Source of the DNA: Spinellus fusiger
Taxonomy: Eukaryota; Mucoromycota; Mucoromycetes; Mucorales; Phycomycetaceae
Reading direction: 5' to 3'
Assembly (NCBI GenBank): GCA_025094145.1
Contig: JALLLS010000128.1
Coordinates: 1-64,000, forward strand
DNA length: 64,000 nt
Shown: positions 43,540 to 55,133 of the stretch, one piece after another
How positions within the stretch are numbered: position 1 is the stretch's first letter
How the letters are laid out: each line of letters begins with the position of its first letter
Notes under the pieces: model-generated
What the model saw: only the letters and a program-made list of their open reading frames with translations
The model's database searches: none
Told to the model about the DNA's origin: nothing
Program-made: the position numbers and the translations under genes

Positions 43540-46500
43540 CTATGTAGGGCTCTCTGCTATTTTCTCATCCTTCCATGCTTCCACTGCAATCATACTTCTT
43601 CCCTTGACTCGTCGTGGATGGTCCAACAACCACTCTGAAAGCTGAACAGACCAGGTATTCGTCTCTTCTTGTTCATAAAGACTGATATAACGAAATGGAC
43701 TTGTACTTCTTTGTTTCCCTTGAAGATATGGATGAGTTCTCTTGACCATTCTATTATTCTTTTCTCTGTTCTCTTTATACACTTGTAAATAAATAAACAG
43801 AAAGATTACCTTTAGATAGTACTGGATCTTGTTCTAATGAAAGCATAGAAACACTCTTGCTATGATAATGAGAACGAGGGGGTGGAGACAGAGCCACAGG
43901 CCATGTACGTATTTCTGGCGATGAGCGTGAATTTGGCACGCCCCCATACACCATGGAAGCAGAACTTGTGCTTGGGTGGCGTTTAGACGGTGCTGTTGGC
44001 AGGCGTCCATAAGAAGAATAAACAAAGGAACTGAGGGTTAGGTTAGATACATCTTGTTTGACTTGTGCAGAGAGTGGTGGTTGGGGGAAACTGTGCTGTG
44101 AGGGCTGTGAGGAATGGGCTGTGGTGTGTGCTTCCATGGGAGTGTGAACTGTAGTGTAGGGGCTGTCAGCTGCAGATAGGGGTTCAGTATTCATTTTAAC
44201 AGACAGAGAAGAGGAAGAGGAAGTTGGTATTGTCAGTCTGTTTCCATCAAACTGTAGTCTTTTAGAATATACATGTTGAAGTAAACTAGTAGAAGACTGT
44301 TTAGATTGTATACAGTGGGGTAGTGGTGACAGTGATTGTGTGGGCTGAGATAGAGTAGCATGATTCTCTAGAGTGTCAGGATAGCCAGGAAAGAATATTG
44401 GACTCAATCCATAAGGTTTCGTGTGTGTAAGACTGTATGGATTATTTGGAGTACGTGTTGTGGATCCTTCATAGTGATGTTCTGACATTGAGCAGTGTTC
44501 TTGTGGATAGGGGACTACTCCACTTCTCAAATGACAGTGGTTGTGGCTGTTTTTGTGTATTTTTTCTATTGCATTGCCCTGGACAAATGAATGCAGCATG
44601 GGATTAAGCATACCGGGACTCCTAACCTTAAATATGTTACTTAGTAACCAATGCATACACCTTGATACCATTGGATACCGATAGCGTTGAAAAGATGCCA
44701 TTTGAAGGTAATCATGTCCAAACAGCCATCGGTTGATCTCGATTTGGTGTTCGGGATGCAATGTAGTATGCACAGTCTCCGGATTTTTTGTAGAACGAAG
44801 ACGATGGAGATGTAGAGTGATGCAGCAATCCCCTGATGAATCAGAAAACCACTGAGAAAGGTAGAAATGAAGACGGCGCAATTGTGCTGAGGATGTATGA
44901 GGACCAGGAGATGTTTGTAATGGTTCATCAAAGAATACTTTTACACCAATTTTCTTGTCTTTATAGCAATGTCCTCTTTTCACTTTGATGCCATCTACTG
45001 TAGCAAGGTAGGCTGAATAATGGGATGAAGTACATATATTTTTGAGTGTGTTCATCTGTGAACAGCTCGATGAAGGTTCATTGTGTCTGTTGTTTTGATG
45101 GAGGAAAGAGGCGTCTGTTATATTTACTGGTGACAGTTGGTATTCATTGCAGTCCATACTTATAGGATTATCTTCATACACCTCTGTGGGTACTATGGGA
45201 TCATTTGGAGACATTGAAATAGTGTCTTTATGGCTTTTCTCTAGTTCATCAGGTAAAGTGTACAACACAACAAGTCGACATTGATGAAACAAATCTTTTG
45301 ATAAATCCCCATTGATGTTTGTATCAGGTATCATTTTAAGGCAATAGTAGTCATCCACATAGTGCTGTTTAGCTTTTCTAATAAGCTCGGATAGTATACT
45401 TGTCACATCTGGATCAGTAAAATAAATGCAGCTAATCAAGACCCCTGTATTGTTTGTGTGTAAATTTTTAATAAGACAAATGAAGTAGAAATGTAGCATA
45501 AAATCATTACTAACCTAGGATACTTGAAGAAACTCTATCCCATACAAACATCCCGTAAGGTACATATATGTTGTTAATGACAAGGATTTGTAAAGTGATT
45601 CCAACCGCTTTTGAGATAATGGGTACTTGTAATAATGTAGCATTATTATCTGTGAATTGTTTACTCTGCCTACCAATAGAATAGCATGCACAACACCTAG
45701 TAATAATCTGAAGGGTTGCCTGTGTTTCTTGTTTTTCGTGATGACTTGTATGATATTCACTGGTAAATATGTGATGCTCCTGTGTGAATGTACGGATAGA
45801 AAAAGCAGAGCAAATAGCTGCTATGACAGATAGAATAAACAACCAGCTACAGTACCACATCTAAAACACCCATAGATATTGATTAATAATTATTTTTCTC
45901 TATGGATATCACTGATAGAGCCCTACCTACCCAGTTAAAATAGCGTAGGAAGCGTCCAACAAAGTAATAGTGGTACCTTTTTTTTTTTATAATAAAATAA
46001 AAAATAAAATAAGACGGATATCGTTAGCATATACTTAATTGTTACTGCTGCTTAACATTTATTACTTTACCAACAAGTTTCTATAGTATCATCAGAAACA
46101 GATGTCACAGTCAAAGGTACAATTACAACAAGTACTCCCGAAGCAAGCACAAATATATAGTAATATTTCTCAAATCTTCGAGATCCAGAAGATTTGATCA
46201 TCATTAAAATCACGATATTTACACCCACCATGGCTAGACAAGTGCAAGCCATAGTATCAGAAGCCATCAACAAATAGAAAAATATTTGACATGACAGATG
46301 ACTTCCAGATATTTTGTTTGAGACAGTGCTTACAGTAGAGTAGACAAGTGTTATAAAACAAGCTATAACCACAAGACGTAAAGATAGCCGGTTGACTGCG
46401 TCTGGTTTGTAGTACCTTATGAAAAAGTGGGAAAGTACAACAATGGAGCAGAAAACTATTGTAGTAATGGTAGGAATCAGACTCGCCAAATAGAGTTCGA

Positions 46501-46555
46501 CACGTTGGTTTCCATCAAAGTTGTAAGGATTTGATCTTTTCATTAGCATGTTCAT
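43540..46555 (-). CDS. Seven-transmembrane receptor-like protein (fungal GPCR) with very long cytoplasmic tail
   Basis: Exons (complement): 46555-46071, 45976-45931, 45860-45515, 45444-43810, 43781-43540; all GT-AG and in phase, 917 residues. Hydrophobic helices: LYLASLIPTITTIVFCSIVV, LRLVVIACFITLVYSTV, IFFYLLMASDTMACTCLAMV, IFVLASGVLVVIVPLTV, WYCSWLFILSVIAAICSAF, VGITLQILVINNIYVPYGMF and SILGVLISCIYF. A conserved-looking loop ETCWYHYYFVGRFLRYFNW lies before helix 5. The architecture (short N-terminus, loop Cys, 7 helices) fits cAMP-receptor-like/class-E-type fungal GPCRs, but I cannot name a ligand. The tail of about 620 residues is Ser/Pro/Thr-rich with one ordered-looking block (DGIKVKRGHCYKDKKIGVKV to RYRYPMVSRCMHWLL). 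Confidence 0.75.
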
Positions 46556-48079
46556 TGAAACTGTCAATAGAATTGAAGCATTAACTTAATAATTCAAAGA
46601 GAGAAAGGAAAACAATCTGTTCAGTGTTTAAATATGTAGATCCTACAGCCAAAAAGTAGAAGCTTATCCCAAACACACTGTTTCCGAAGACGATAGCATT
46701 AATGATAATAATAGTAATAGTAATAAGAGGAGAGGGAGAAGCGGTATTGTATCAGCAATAACAATAACAACAGTCTGTGATAATCATAATCATAATAGTT
46801 GGATTAAAAATAAATATTGATATAAAACATTTCATTTCTTAATTCAGTAAATGCACAAAGGGATAAAGTTCTTTCATTTCAATGGCGGTGTATGATAGTA
46901 GATGAATTTTATATTTATTCATGACGATAGATTCTTTAAGGAGATTAATAGAAATAGTAACGGTAACAGCAGTAGAACGTTGTAAGAATTAAGAATCCAA
47001 AAAGACAAAGAGAAAATCCGAATTCAAATTAAAATGTTCGGAATAGAGTGCTTCAGAACCGAAACAAGTAAGAGGGGATCTAGTCATACGGGAGTACATA
47101 CATAATGCAAGTGACGAAATATACAAACAACAGGCAGAAGGTGATTCTTCTCCTTGAAATAGCTTCTGTTTCCCATGGCAGTGAACGACCAGAGAAAGAG
47201 TAAAACGCCGAATGAATGACTAAATGACTGAATGAAACAGTTAAGAAGTTCAAGAAGAGTAAAAAAGTGAAAGAAAAAAAAAGAAAAAAAAAAAGAAATA
47301 AAGGTTAAATGACAGTGATTTATTTTTTACATTGTAAACAAAAAAGAAAACACTATCTTTATTTTGATTTCTTCAGAACTTTGTATAACATTATATTGGC
47401 ATTGTCTTTAATTCACCCTTAGATAATCCCTGTCATGTGTATGTAGTACTCAAATGTAAGCATTATTAGGTTCCTGTCATTTTATAGACAACTCACAAGT
47501 GTCTCACAATGTATATATTTATATATTTCTTTGGAAATGGAGTGATTCCAATCCATACAGAATTAGTGCCTATGACTGACTATTATCAAATACTTGTGTC
47601 TATGGTGTATTTTTTCTTTTCTTTCATATAAATAAATCCATGTTTGTCTGTTTGTCTGCATGCGTTTTACAATTTATGATGATCAGAACCAGTGGTATTC
47701 GTGTTACTAGTCTCACTAATGACACTACTGAGATTTGTATCACCTATGGATTATCTTAAAAGTCTAATATAAACATACAAACAAAGCATTTCTCTATACA
47801 CTTCACCTATTCAATAAGATTTAGTGTCGATTCATATGTTTTTAATCAGGAATATCCATTAATAGATTTAATCCATAGCTTAATTTTGATATTCTATACT
47901 ATTCATAGTATTATTATTTTACTTCAATTGTTACCTGCCTGACAATTCAACCATTCAATAACTCTTAATAATTCTACTACTCCAAGACACATTCAATAGA
48001 TCAAAGCCACAGGATTCTAAAAATGGTCGGACTTTTAAACACTTAAAGATCCAAAGCTCTTCTCTGAAATGGACATGTC
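46556..48079. other. AT-rich intergenic region between divergent genes
   Basis: Promoter region for the receptor (left) and DNMT2 (right). There are A-rich tracts at 47270-47300 and no supported coding region. Confidence 0.65.
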
Positions 48080-49817
48080 ATGGTACTGTTACGAGTTCTC
48101 GAATTTTACTCTGGCATTGGTGGCATGGTATGTCCTTAAAGTAGCCTTTATTAATCTATTGATCAATTTTTATTGCTTAACTGATGAATAAATAGCACTA
48201 TGCAGCTGAACTAGCTGAATGGCGACACGAAATATTAAAGGCTTTCGATATTAATACTGTAGCCAACGAAGCAAGTGATATAAATACACACATACATATA
48301 AAGAGAGTATAAAAAACAAATAATAACAAAAGAAAGAAATGACTGGATTATATGTTTAGATTTACCGGCATAATTTTGGTGCAAAATTGGTTGGACAGGC
48401 AAGGCATGCTTTTTCTCTTTGTTGAATAGAGCCACCACAGGTGTGGAAGAAGGTGTATCTCTTACTATAATCCTTACACTTCTCTCTCCCTCTTTTTTTT
48501 TGTCATTTACAGCGTCTTATTGAGACCCTTTCCACCGAGTATTATGATACTATGGCTGCTGATGTTTGGACAATGTCTCCTCCTTGTCAACCCTACACAC
48601 GCATAGGTCTTAAGCAAGGCAGTCAGGATGGCCGTGCTAAGAGTTTCTTACATTTGCTAGAAGTGCTTAAAGGCATGCAACATCGGCCAAAGTATATTCT
48701 CGTTGAGAACGTCAAGGGATTCGAGGTAATTTGGATAAGATCGAACAGCCCATGGATCTAATCTATCATTTGCATAGATATCCGATTCTAGAGATATGCT
48801 AGTGGAGACACTTGAGCAGTGCGACTATGCCTTCCAGGAATTCCTATTAACCCCTTTGCAGCTTGGAATACCTAATTCTAGAATGAGATATTATCTGTTG
48901 GTAGGTTCATCCTATATGTATGAGAGAAAGAGTCTATGTGTGGCTAATATATGATATGGCTGAATGATCAAGGCAAAACTAAAGCCATTAACATTTGCAT
49001 CGGAAGTTACAAAAATAATCCTTGGGCATATTCCTTTTTCCCACCATATGTCCTTTGATTTTATAGATCAAAGAAAGGGGGGCATTACTAATGAGCAGCA
49101 GTTGCTTGATGGGATGACAGTTGCTATTGAGCCTTTGTCTACCTATCTTGAGTCTTCTGTAGACACTAATGTGTACAATGTTCCTGACAAGGTAATAGTG
49201 TTTGTTATAACAGCCTGGATAACTCACTTTACTGAGGAAAATAATAGGTTCTTTTGAAGCACGGCCATGTATTTGATATCGTTCTACCCAACAGCCACCG
49301 TAGCTGTTGCTTTACAAAAGGTAAAGTATTTCATCAAAATACATTCACAGATTTAATATTAATTCTATTTTCTGATACGGATAGGCTACTCTCACTATGT
49401 GGAAGCAACAGGTAAATCTCATTTAGAGATGGATACAACGTAGATGTGTACTCAATCATTTTTTAAGGCTCTGTTCTACAGATGAACACAAGCCTAAATG
49501 TAAGTTGGTAAACTATGAACACTCTATTCATTGCAATATGTCTTTGTCAGAGAGTATCTGTCTTTGAAGAGGCAGCCACTGCTAAAGAAAACGGCGAGAC
49601 AGAAAAACAACTTGCTCTCTTACAGTCACTTCAATTGCGCTACTTTACACCTAGAGAAGTAGCAAATCTCATGGGATTTCCAGAGAAATTTACTTTTCCT
49701 GATAGCTCAAGCCTAAAGCAACGCTACCGAACACTAGGAAACAGCATCAACGTACGCCTTGTATCAGAATTGATGCGCTATTTATTAAAAGAAGTTTCAG
49801 AAAATACAGAAGCATAG
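48080..49817 (+). CDS. DNMT2: DNMT2 (tRNA-Asp cytosine-5 methyltransferase), ten exons
   Basis: Methylates C38 of tRNA-Asp with a DNA-methyltransferase fold. Exons: 48080-48127, 48196-48270, 48360-48398, 48513-48725, 48778-48900, 48973-49191, 49248-49320, 49385-49411, 49468-49499, 49551-49817; phases close to 371 residues (human 391). Motif I is [24 protein letters not shown] is motif II. Motif IV with the catalytic Cys is [12 protein letters not shown], and motif VI is [23 protein letters not shown] follows. The diagnostic DNMT2 CFT element is [18 protein letters not shown]. The C-terminal block is [19 protein letters not shown] then [12 protein letters not shown]. Introns 2 and 3 begin GCAAGT and GCAAGG (GC-AG), needed to keep NTVANE/IYRHNF and [12 protein letters not shown] aligned with other DNMT2s. 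Exons of 27, 32 and 39 nt are unusually small. Not a DNA-silencing DNMT1/5 type. Confidence 0.95.
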
Positions 49818-50032
49818 TAAAAAGAAATAAAGCTTATTATAATATAAAGAGTCAAGGGAATATTTACATTTCAAATCCCAAAGTGAATTTTTTATCTTTA
49901 TATTATATCTTAATACGATAATGGCTTTTTGAATGATTTTCTCATCTTTCTTCCTCTTGATAAGTTGAATGTGTAAATAAAATTAGTCACGGATTTCCAT
50001 ACAAAAATATAACATTGCATGAAATCAGAGAC

Positions 50033-50075
50033 AAAACTACTTTATGCTGTACAATGTACAGTTTAAAGTAGTTTT
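50033..50075. repeat. Near-perfect hairpin at a LINE 3' junction
   Basis: AAAACTACTTTA (50033-50044) pairs with TAAAGTAGTTTT (50064-50075). Inside, CTGTAC-AAT-GTACAG forms a second palindrome. The right arm is the terminal sequence of the minus-strand LINE tail; the inner palindrome starts with CTGTA on the LINE strand. Confidence 0.8.
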
Positions 50076-50471
50076 ATTTTATTTTTGGGCGTGATTTGCT
50101 ATTCGCACATTGGGCATATTAGCCACCCTATGAGAACTTTTGAAAGAATAAGAATAAACATATAAATATATAAACACTTCAAATATAAAAGTGAAAAAGA
50201 ATGAATGCAAAGAGGAAGAAAAAAGAAGAATAAGAGAATACAAAACCTCAAATGAGGGGAAAAATGAGGAAAAATGAGAAATTATGGTAAAATGAGAATT
50301 ATGAATAGACATCCAAAAGGCCATAAAGTCAGCAAGGAATCCAGGACACCAAAAAGATAGCCGTTATCCTATGGCAATTCGAAGTCCAATGAGGGATACT
50401 TAGAGCAACTTGGACAATCCTGAGAATATATGTAACAACTACACTAGCAGCTTCTGGCTTTGCTAAACGGG

Positions 50472-52449
50472 TTAAGAATGGGTGGTAGAGGACAGATTGG
50501 AGAAGAAGTGAGGATACAGCGTCTGTTGCTGAAGGAGTCTTTGCACTCTATTGCGGCGTTGGCGTTCCTGCTCAACACACCCATCAGTAGCCTCAATGAG
50601 CAAGCTACCAGCTGATGGCTCTACCTTAAAGTCTCGAGTAGACGTGGCTCGATCAATGGCTTGCAGCAGTATTAACAAACTGGGCCAACGATCTCGCCAT
50701 TTAACAAAAGACTTAACCGTGCGCGGCAGAAGGTTTAGACAATAGTCAATTGGATGAACGTCTTGTGGTGGTGCAGGAACTAAGAAGAACAAGAACATGG
50801 AGCGTTCATGATTAAAAAATGTGCATATAAGGAAGTGGTCCCTGTTAGCCAAAGGGTGATCACATTGGCAAGGAACTGAAGGTGTTGGTGGTAACCAAGC
50901 AATCCTCCATTTTAGTAGACGATGTCTTTTTTTTACGCGTGCACGGTAGTAGAAGAATTGGATCCCAAACAGGTCATAGAGTCCACGGGCTACCGTCACC
51001 AGCGGATTCTTGCCACGCACTAGACTAGTAATTTCACTTTGAAGACGTTCAAGATAAGCTACTTTTAATGGATACTTAGGAGGGTTGTGAGCCTGTTATA
51101 TTCTTTGAGCATTTTGCCAGAGTACATTGCCACGTAGCTTAATCCATCTGGCTTTACTCTAGGGTGCTTCAAGCTGCGGGACAAGGCACCAGAGGAGGGT
51201 GTCTTCAGGAAGGGTAGATGCGCGCTCAACAAATTTGGCTTGCAGATAAAGAAAACGAGAGTGTATGTTAGGGAGGGTGGCTAATTAGGCAACCTGGATC
51301 GTTCCAAACCTATCAGTGGCAGATCTAGCGAGACAAAGTCTCAGACAAGCAGACTGACAGATTTGTAGCGGGCAGATGCCTAGTCTATTGAAATTACAAA
51401 TAGCCAACCCATACTCAAGGATAGGCCGAACAAAAACAGTATACACTCTTAGGGCTGCTGTAATCCCAAAGCCATACATGTTTACACCCATTCCTCTCAG
51501 CTTTTGCATTACTGCAATTGCCTTGACTTGTGAGTGTGAGAAAAGTGCGTCTTGGTTAATACATTGACGTGAAAAGGGGATACCAAGGTACTTGAAAGTA
51601 TCACAGGTTGAAAGCTCGTTGCCATAGAGATAAAACGGCACATTGGCCGGGGCATTGAGTCCTTCACATTTGGAAGGACTCCATTTGTAACCAAGGAGGG
51701 TCGAGTGAATTTCGGCAAGTGTCAGCATTCGATATATGTCTTCTGGGCAGCCCATAAGAGCCACATTATCAGCATACAGCAAACAATTCACAGGAGCCCA
51801 AGTAACAGTGACATGGGACGGAATGTAAGAGGAATCTGAAGACTCAGAAGAGTCATCCAAAACTGTAGAAGTAGGAAAAGGATTGTGAAGGGAATTCTGT
51901 AACTCATCAAGCAATGCATGAACAGTTGCCTGTGGGGAAGCAAAAGAAAAAGGGTTTCGAGCACAGAGATTAATTTACCGTCCCATGGTAGGTGGGTACA
52001 TACCAACCAGTATTGGGGATACCGAAGCAAACCTCAAGAAACGTGGAAGAGTATCAATGAAAATAGAATAAAGGAATGGAGAAAGAATACTACCCTGTAA
52101 GACTCCTCGTTTAGGTGCAATGTCTTGGGATGCTACATTTTTCAGAATCACATTCACCACAATGTCATCAAAAAAATTCTGTAGTAGCAAGAGCAACGGC
52201 TGAGACACGAAGGGTATCAGCGACTCCCATATGACAGAGCATTCCACACTATCATATGCAGCTTTAATGTCTAGGAAGACGACGACTGGAGGTTTTGGAT
52301 CTTGCTCTCCTGATCCCTGGGCATCATACAACCTCATAAGTTCGTGGATACAGAGGGCCTGGTCTAGAGTTCCATGACGAGTGCAAATTCCACCTTGAAC
52401 CATATCCAATGCAGGCATGGTCGAAAGGAGCTCCCCCTCATGTATACAG
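50472..52449 (-). pseudogene. LINE reverse transcriptase, inactivated
   Basis: Minus-strand blocks in order: GGICTRHGTLDQALCIHE, VVVFLDIKAAYDSVECSVIW (the first catalytic Asp), GVLQGSILSPFLYSIFIDTL, then in a shifted frame from 51914 LLYADNVALMG (the second catalytic pair is ADN instead of ADD), FKYLGIPFSRQCI, the thumb region, and from 51020 a C-terminal stretch with a Cys/His cluster (CQCDHPLANRDHFLIC). Two breaks separate the three frames. It is a different LINE lineage from the GLRQGDPLSPVL type at 12.5-16.3 kb. Unlike the 5' block it keeps many CpG sites, so it is younger. Confidence 0.8.
52434..52449. repeat. Target-site duplication, left copy (second ORF1-only element)
   Basis: CCCCTCATGTATACAG, repeated exactly at 53970..53985. 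On the element's strand it reads CTGTATACATGAGGGG. Confidence 0.9.
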
Positions 52450-53969
52450 TTCAAAGTATTTTTATTTTTGGGTGTTGGTTGCTATTCGCGCATTGGGCAT
52501 GTTAGCCACCCTATGAGAACTTTTGAACAATTAAGATATACATATAAACACTTTCAAATAAAAAAGTGGAAAGAATAAATGCAAGGAAAAAAGAAACAGA
52601 AGATATGAGTATATAAAACCTCGAAATGAGGGAGAAAATGAAGAGAAATATGAGAAATGAGAGAAAATGACAATGCAGACATAGACATTAGTTTGAGCCT
52701 AATCCCACAAGCTTTCAATAGACCAAAGATTGGTCTATTTACAAGTCTTGTTGGGTGTGTTGATTGTTTCCCTCGACTCCTTCCATGGCTGAGTCAGACC
52801 CAAATGCCTGGAGGGCTTCTTTTTCAAGGGTGGCGGGAGAGCTGGTGACTGTGGCCTTGACCTTGAGGTCTGCCAAGAGCTTTTCAAAGGCAATGGTGGA
52901 TAGACGGGGTGTGGCAATGCTTGAGCCAAAGTGGCAAGCAATGCTGTACCCTAAATGAATGGGGGCACGAAGACAGGTGTTGGACACTCGTTGCTCAAAG
53001 AGTTTTTGGGCCATTACAGCCTTGGTGCTATCTGACTCCTGCTGGAGCTTAGGGTCTGCAATCACCGTTGCAGCTACTGGATCAAAGCTTGCCTGTGGCT
53101 TGATCTTTGATTTCTCAAGTTTCTCCTCGAGTTCTTGCTTGAAGCTACCGTGTAAAAGCAGTGCAATTGTGCCCTTTGCTGGGAAGTGGATGTCTATGAT
53201 CCGTGACTGTTGGATCTTCAGTGATCCCAACATCTTGCGGATCTGGCCATACTTGAGGTAGCGGCGACAGGGCAAGTATACAAAGTTGTATACTGAGGGC
53301 CCAGTAGGCTCTTGTAAGGCCCGAACTGTTTGTGCTCTAAGCACTGCTCTGGCCTTTGCTGTCTTCTTTGGTGGGGAGGCGTTCTTTTTAGCCATGTTGG
53401 CATAAGTGACAGTAGCCTTTTCTATGGCATCTGTGGGTTTCACTGTGGGAATGGGTGTGGGAGTAGGGGCGGGAGGTGATTTGGGTGCATTATCTGCACT
53501 CTTGGCATTGATCTGAGCCTGGAGAGATGTAATAAGGTCATCCTTGACCTTGACTTGTGCTTCCAATTCCTGGATGCGGAGTCCAATTGTTGCCATTTGT
53601 CTCTGAATATCTGACAGAAATGCCATCATCTGCTGGGTGAAGGTATCAGACTTTTCTACCTCAGTCATTTGATACTCGTAAGTATTTGCACGAATGCGCT
53701 TGGTAAGTAGTCTGGGTTTTCTGCTGTCTGAGTTAGGAATGGTAGTGGCAGTGGTGGCCTCAGACACAAAGGGTCTGACAGGTGCTGGTACAGGAGGTTG
53801 CTTGATGGTTGGTGGTTGGCCAGGATCCGTAGTTGGTGTATCCAATGTGTACTGTGTACTATGTGGGTAGATGGGGATTGTTGCTGATGGATGGATGTTG
53901 CTTATGTTGAGTTTTGCGATTTGTATTTTTACTCTTTTGGGGTAATATTGATTACACAAAAGAGCCCAT
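52450..53969 (-). mobile_element. ORF1-only LINE derivative, copy 2 (young)
   Basis: 1520 bp on the minus strand bounded by an exact 16-bp duplication. Start (ATGGGCTCTTTTGTGTAATC) and end (AAATACTTTGAA) match copy 1 at 9718..11238. The ORF is intact. There is no RT or endonuclease. It interrupts the RT-bearing LINE. Because the duplication is exact and the ORF open, this is a recent insertion. Confidence 0.88.
52739..53668 (-). CDS. LINE ORF1-type protein (RNA-binding, RRM-like), intact copy
   Basis: 310 residues from the first ATG inside the element (53668). The frame is open upstream through the element's 5' end, and an ATG in the target duplication (53976) would extend it to about 412 residues; the missing Pro-rich head (KQPPVPAPVRPF) argues that the longer or a non-ATG form is used. 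A coiled coil (FLSDIQRQMATIGLRIQELE, VKVKDDLITSLQAQINAK) is at about residues 12-55. A Pro-rich and Lys/Ala-rich linker follows, then the domain YLPCRRYLKYGQIRKMLGSL / RIIDIHFPAKGTIALLLHG and a C-terminal helical part. No nuclease motif is present. Such proteins bind LINE RNA; movement would need RT in trans. Confidence 0.8.
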   Translation of the reverse strand: MTEVEKSDTFTQQMMAFLSDIQRQMATIGLRIQELEAQVKVKDDLITSLQAQINAKSADNAPKSPPAPTPTPIPTVKPTDAIEKATVTYANMAKKNASPPKKTAKARAVLRAQTVRALQEPTGPSVYNFVYLPCRRYLKYGQIRKMLGSLKIQQSRIIDIHFPAKGTIALLLHGSFKQELEEKLEKSKIKPQASFDPVAATVIADPKLQQESDSTKAVMAQKLFEQRVSNTCLRAPIHLGYSIACHFGSSIATPRLSTIAFEKLLADLKVKATVTSSPATLEKEALQAFGSDSAMEGVEGNNQHTQQDL

Positions 53970-53985
53970 CCCCTCATGTATACAG
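53970..53985. repeat. Target-site duplication, right copy
   Basis: Exact repeat of 52434..52449. Confidence 0.9.
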
Positions 53986-54399
53986 CAATTAAAATAAATG
54001 ATTGCAAGTTATATTATCTCCGACTCTGCTTCATATATGCTATTGTTGTAAATGTGAAGGTTTTCCTCCCCTGAAACACATATAGGACAAGAGAGGGAAA
54101 ACCATCCCTGAATTTACTGAGAAGCTATTAATGTATAACTTAGACCTTTTTAGCATAGAAAAAATATGTATATAAGCAGACCAAGATTCATACAATGAAT
54201 CTTTGAGAAATATATCCTTTAATTCAAACAAACATACCTATTGTTTTTGGGTTTTCCAACACTATTCTACTTGTTTGTTATGAAAAAATAATACATTGTA
54301 CACACATTAAAGACCCTGAACTTATATAAAACATCGATATGACCAAAAAATAATATATACAAATGTACTAGACAAAGAGTCTTGGTAATTGGTATTGCC
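53986..54399. other. AT-rich flank
   Basis: No coding or repeat feature recognised between the second ORF1-only copy and the next transposon relic. Confidence 0.55.
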
Positions 54400-54920
54400 C
54401 TTTACTTAGCATAGTTGTCATACACCATCACTTCACCATCACCAAACTTCATGGCTGGCTTCATATTCTTTAGGAATGATTCTTTCTTTTTCTTTCATAT
54501 GATGATACACTATTAATTATCTATCTAATGAATATGGTTCATAGCCCAAGCATTTTCCAATTTCTTATGCTTAATAGTAAGAGCATACTTTTTTACTATC
54601 CTGTAAGAAAACAAGCCAAGTTTCTTCATCATCTTCTGAAATGTAGCTATAGACGCTTTGGTTTTCATTCTCTGATAAATTTACTTTAGTGTCTGAAAGG
54701 GATCTTAAGAAAACTCTTGAGATACCTTTTTCTCATCTCTTCAAAATAATAGATAAGTTATCAAAGCTCACATTAAAGCAATTGTCAATCACTAATTAAC
54801 TGGTGTTATTTAAAGTCGCCTTATGTGCGATGAAACCAGGATTAAGGTAGCCATTCCTCATCTTTATATTAGAAAAAACCCTTGTTGTATTCTTATTAGT
54901 AATGATTAAATCATATATAC
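54400..54920 (-). pseudogene. Tc1-like transposase relic 1
   Basis: Minus-strand fragments resemble the transposase at 8.6-9.6 kb: FQKMMKKLGLFSYRIVKKYA then LTIKHKKLENAWAMNHIH (54640-54530), and MKPAMKFGDGEVMV (54470-54425) in place of VKPTVKFGGGSIMV. Stops and gaps occur throughout; no terminal repeats found. Confidence 0.7.
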
Positions 54921-55133
54921 TGTGGGAAAAATCGAGTAGAATAAGAAGAGGTAAAAAATTGGACAATATTTATGGTTGGAAAATCTAAAACTTGCTAACT
55001 TTTATTTCACTTAATTTAATACTAATACTATTTCACCTGCCTTTGTTGTATATTTCAGTGCTGTCATGTTATTTGAAAATACTTTTATTGTCATATCTTT
55101 GTATTTTTCTTCATGAAATCTTGGTGCAAAGTA

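Larger units (their letters stand above)
50062..52449 (-). mobile_element. RT-bearing LINE, 5' part displaced or truncated
   Basis: Read leftward: an RT coding region (52449 to about 50472) and a roughly 260-bp 3'UTR (about 50330-50062) sharing its core (CACCCTATGAGAACTTTT on the plus strand) with the ORF1-only elements. Its upstream side is cut by insertion of the ORF1-only copy at 52450..53969. Removing that copy joins 52449 to 53986, beyond which RT-like sequence does not continue, so this LINE was 5'-truncated. Confidence 0.75.
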
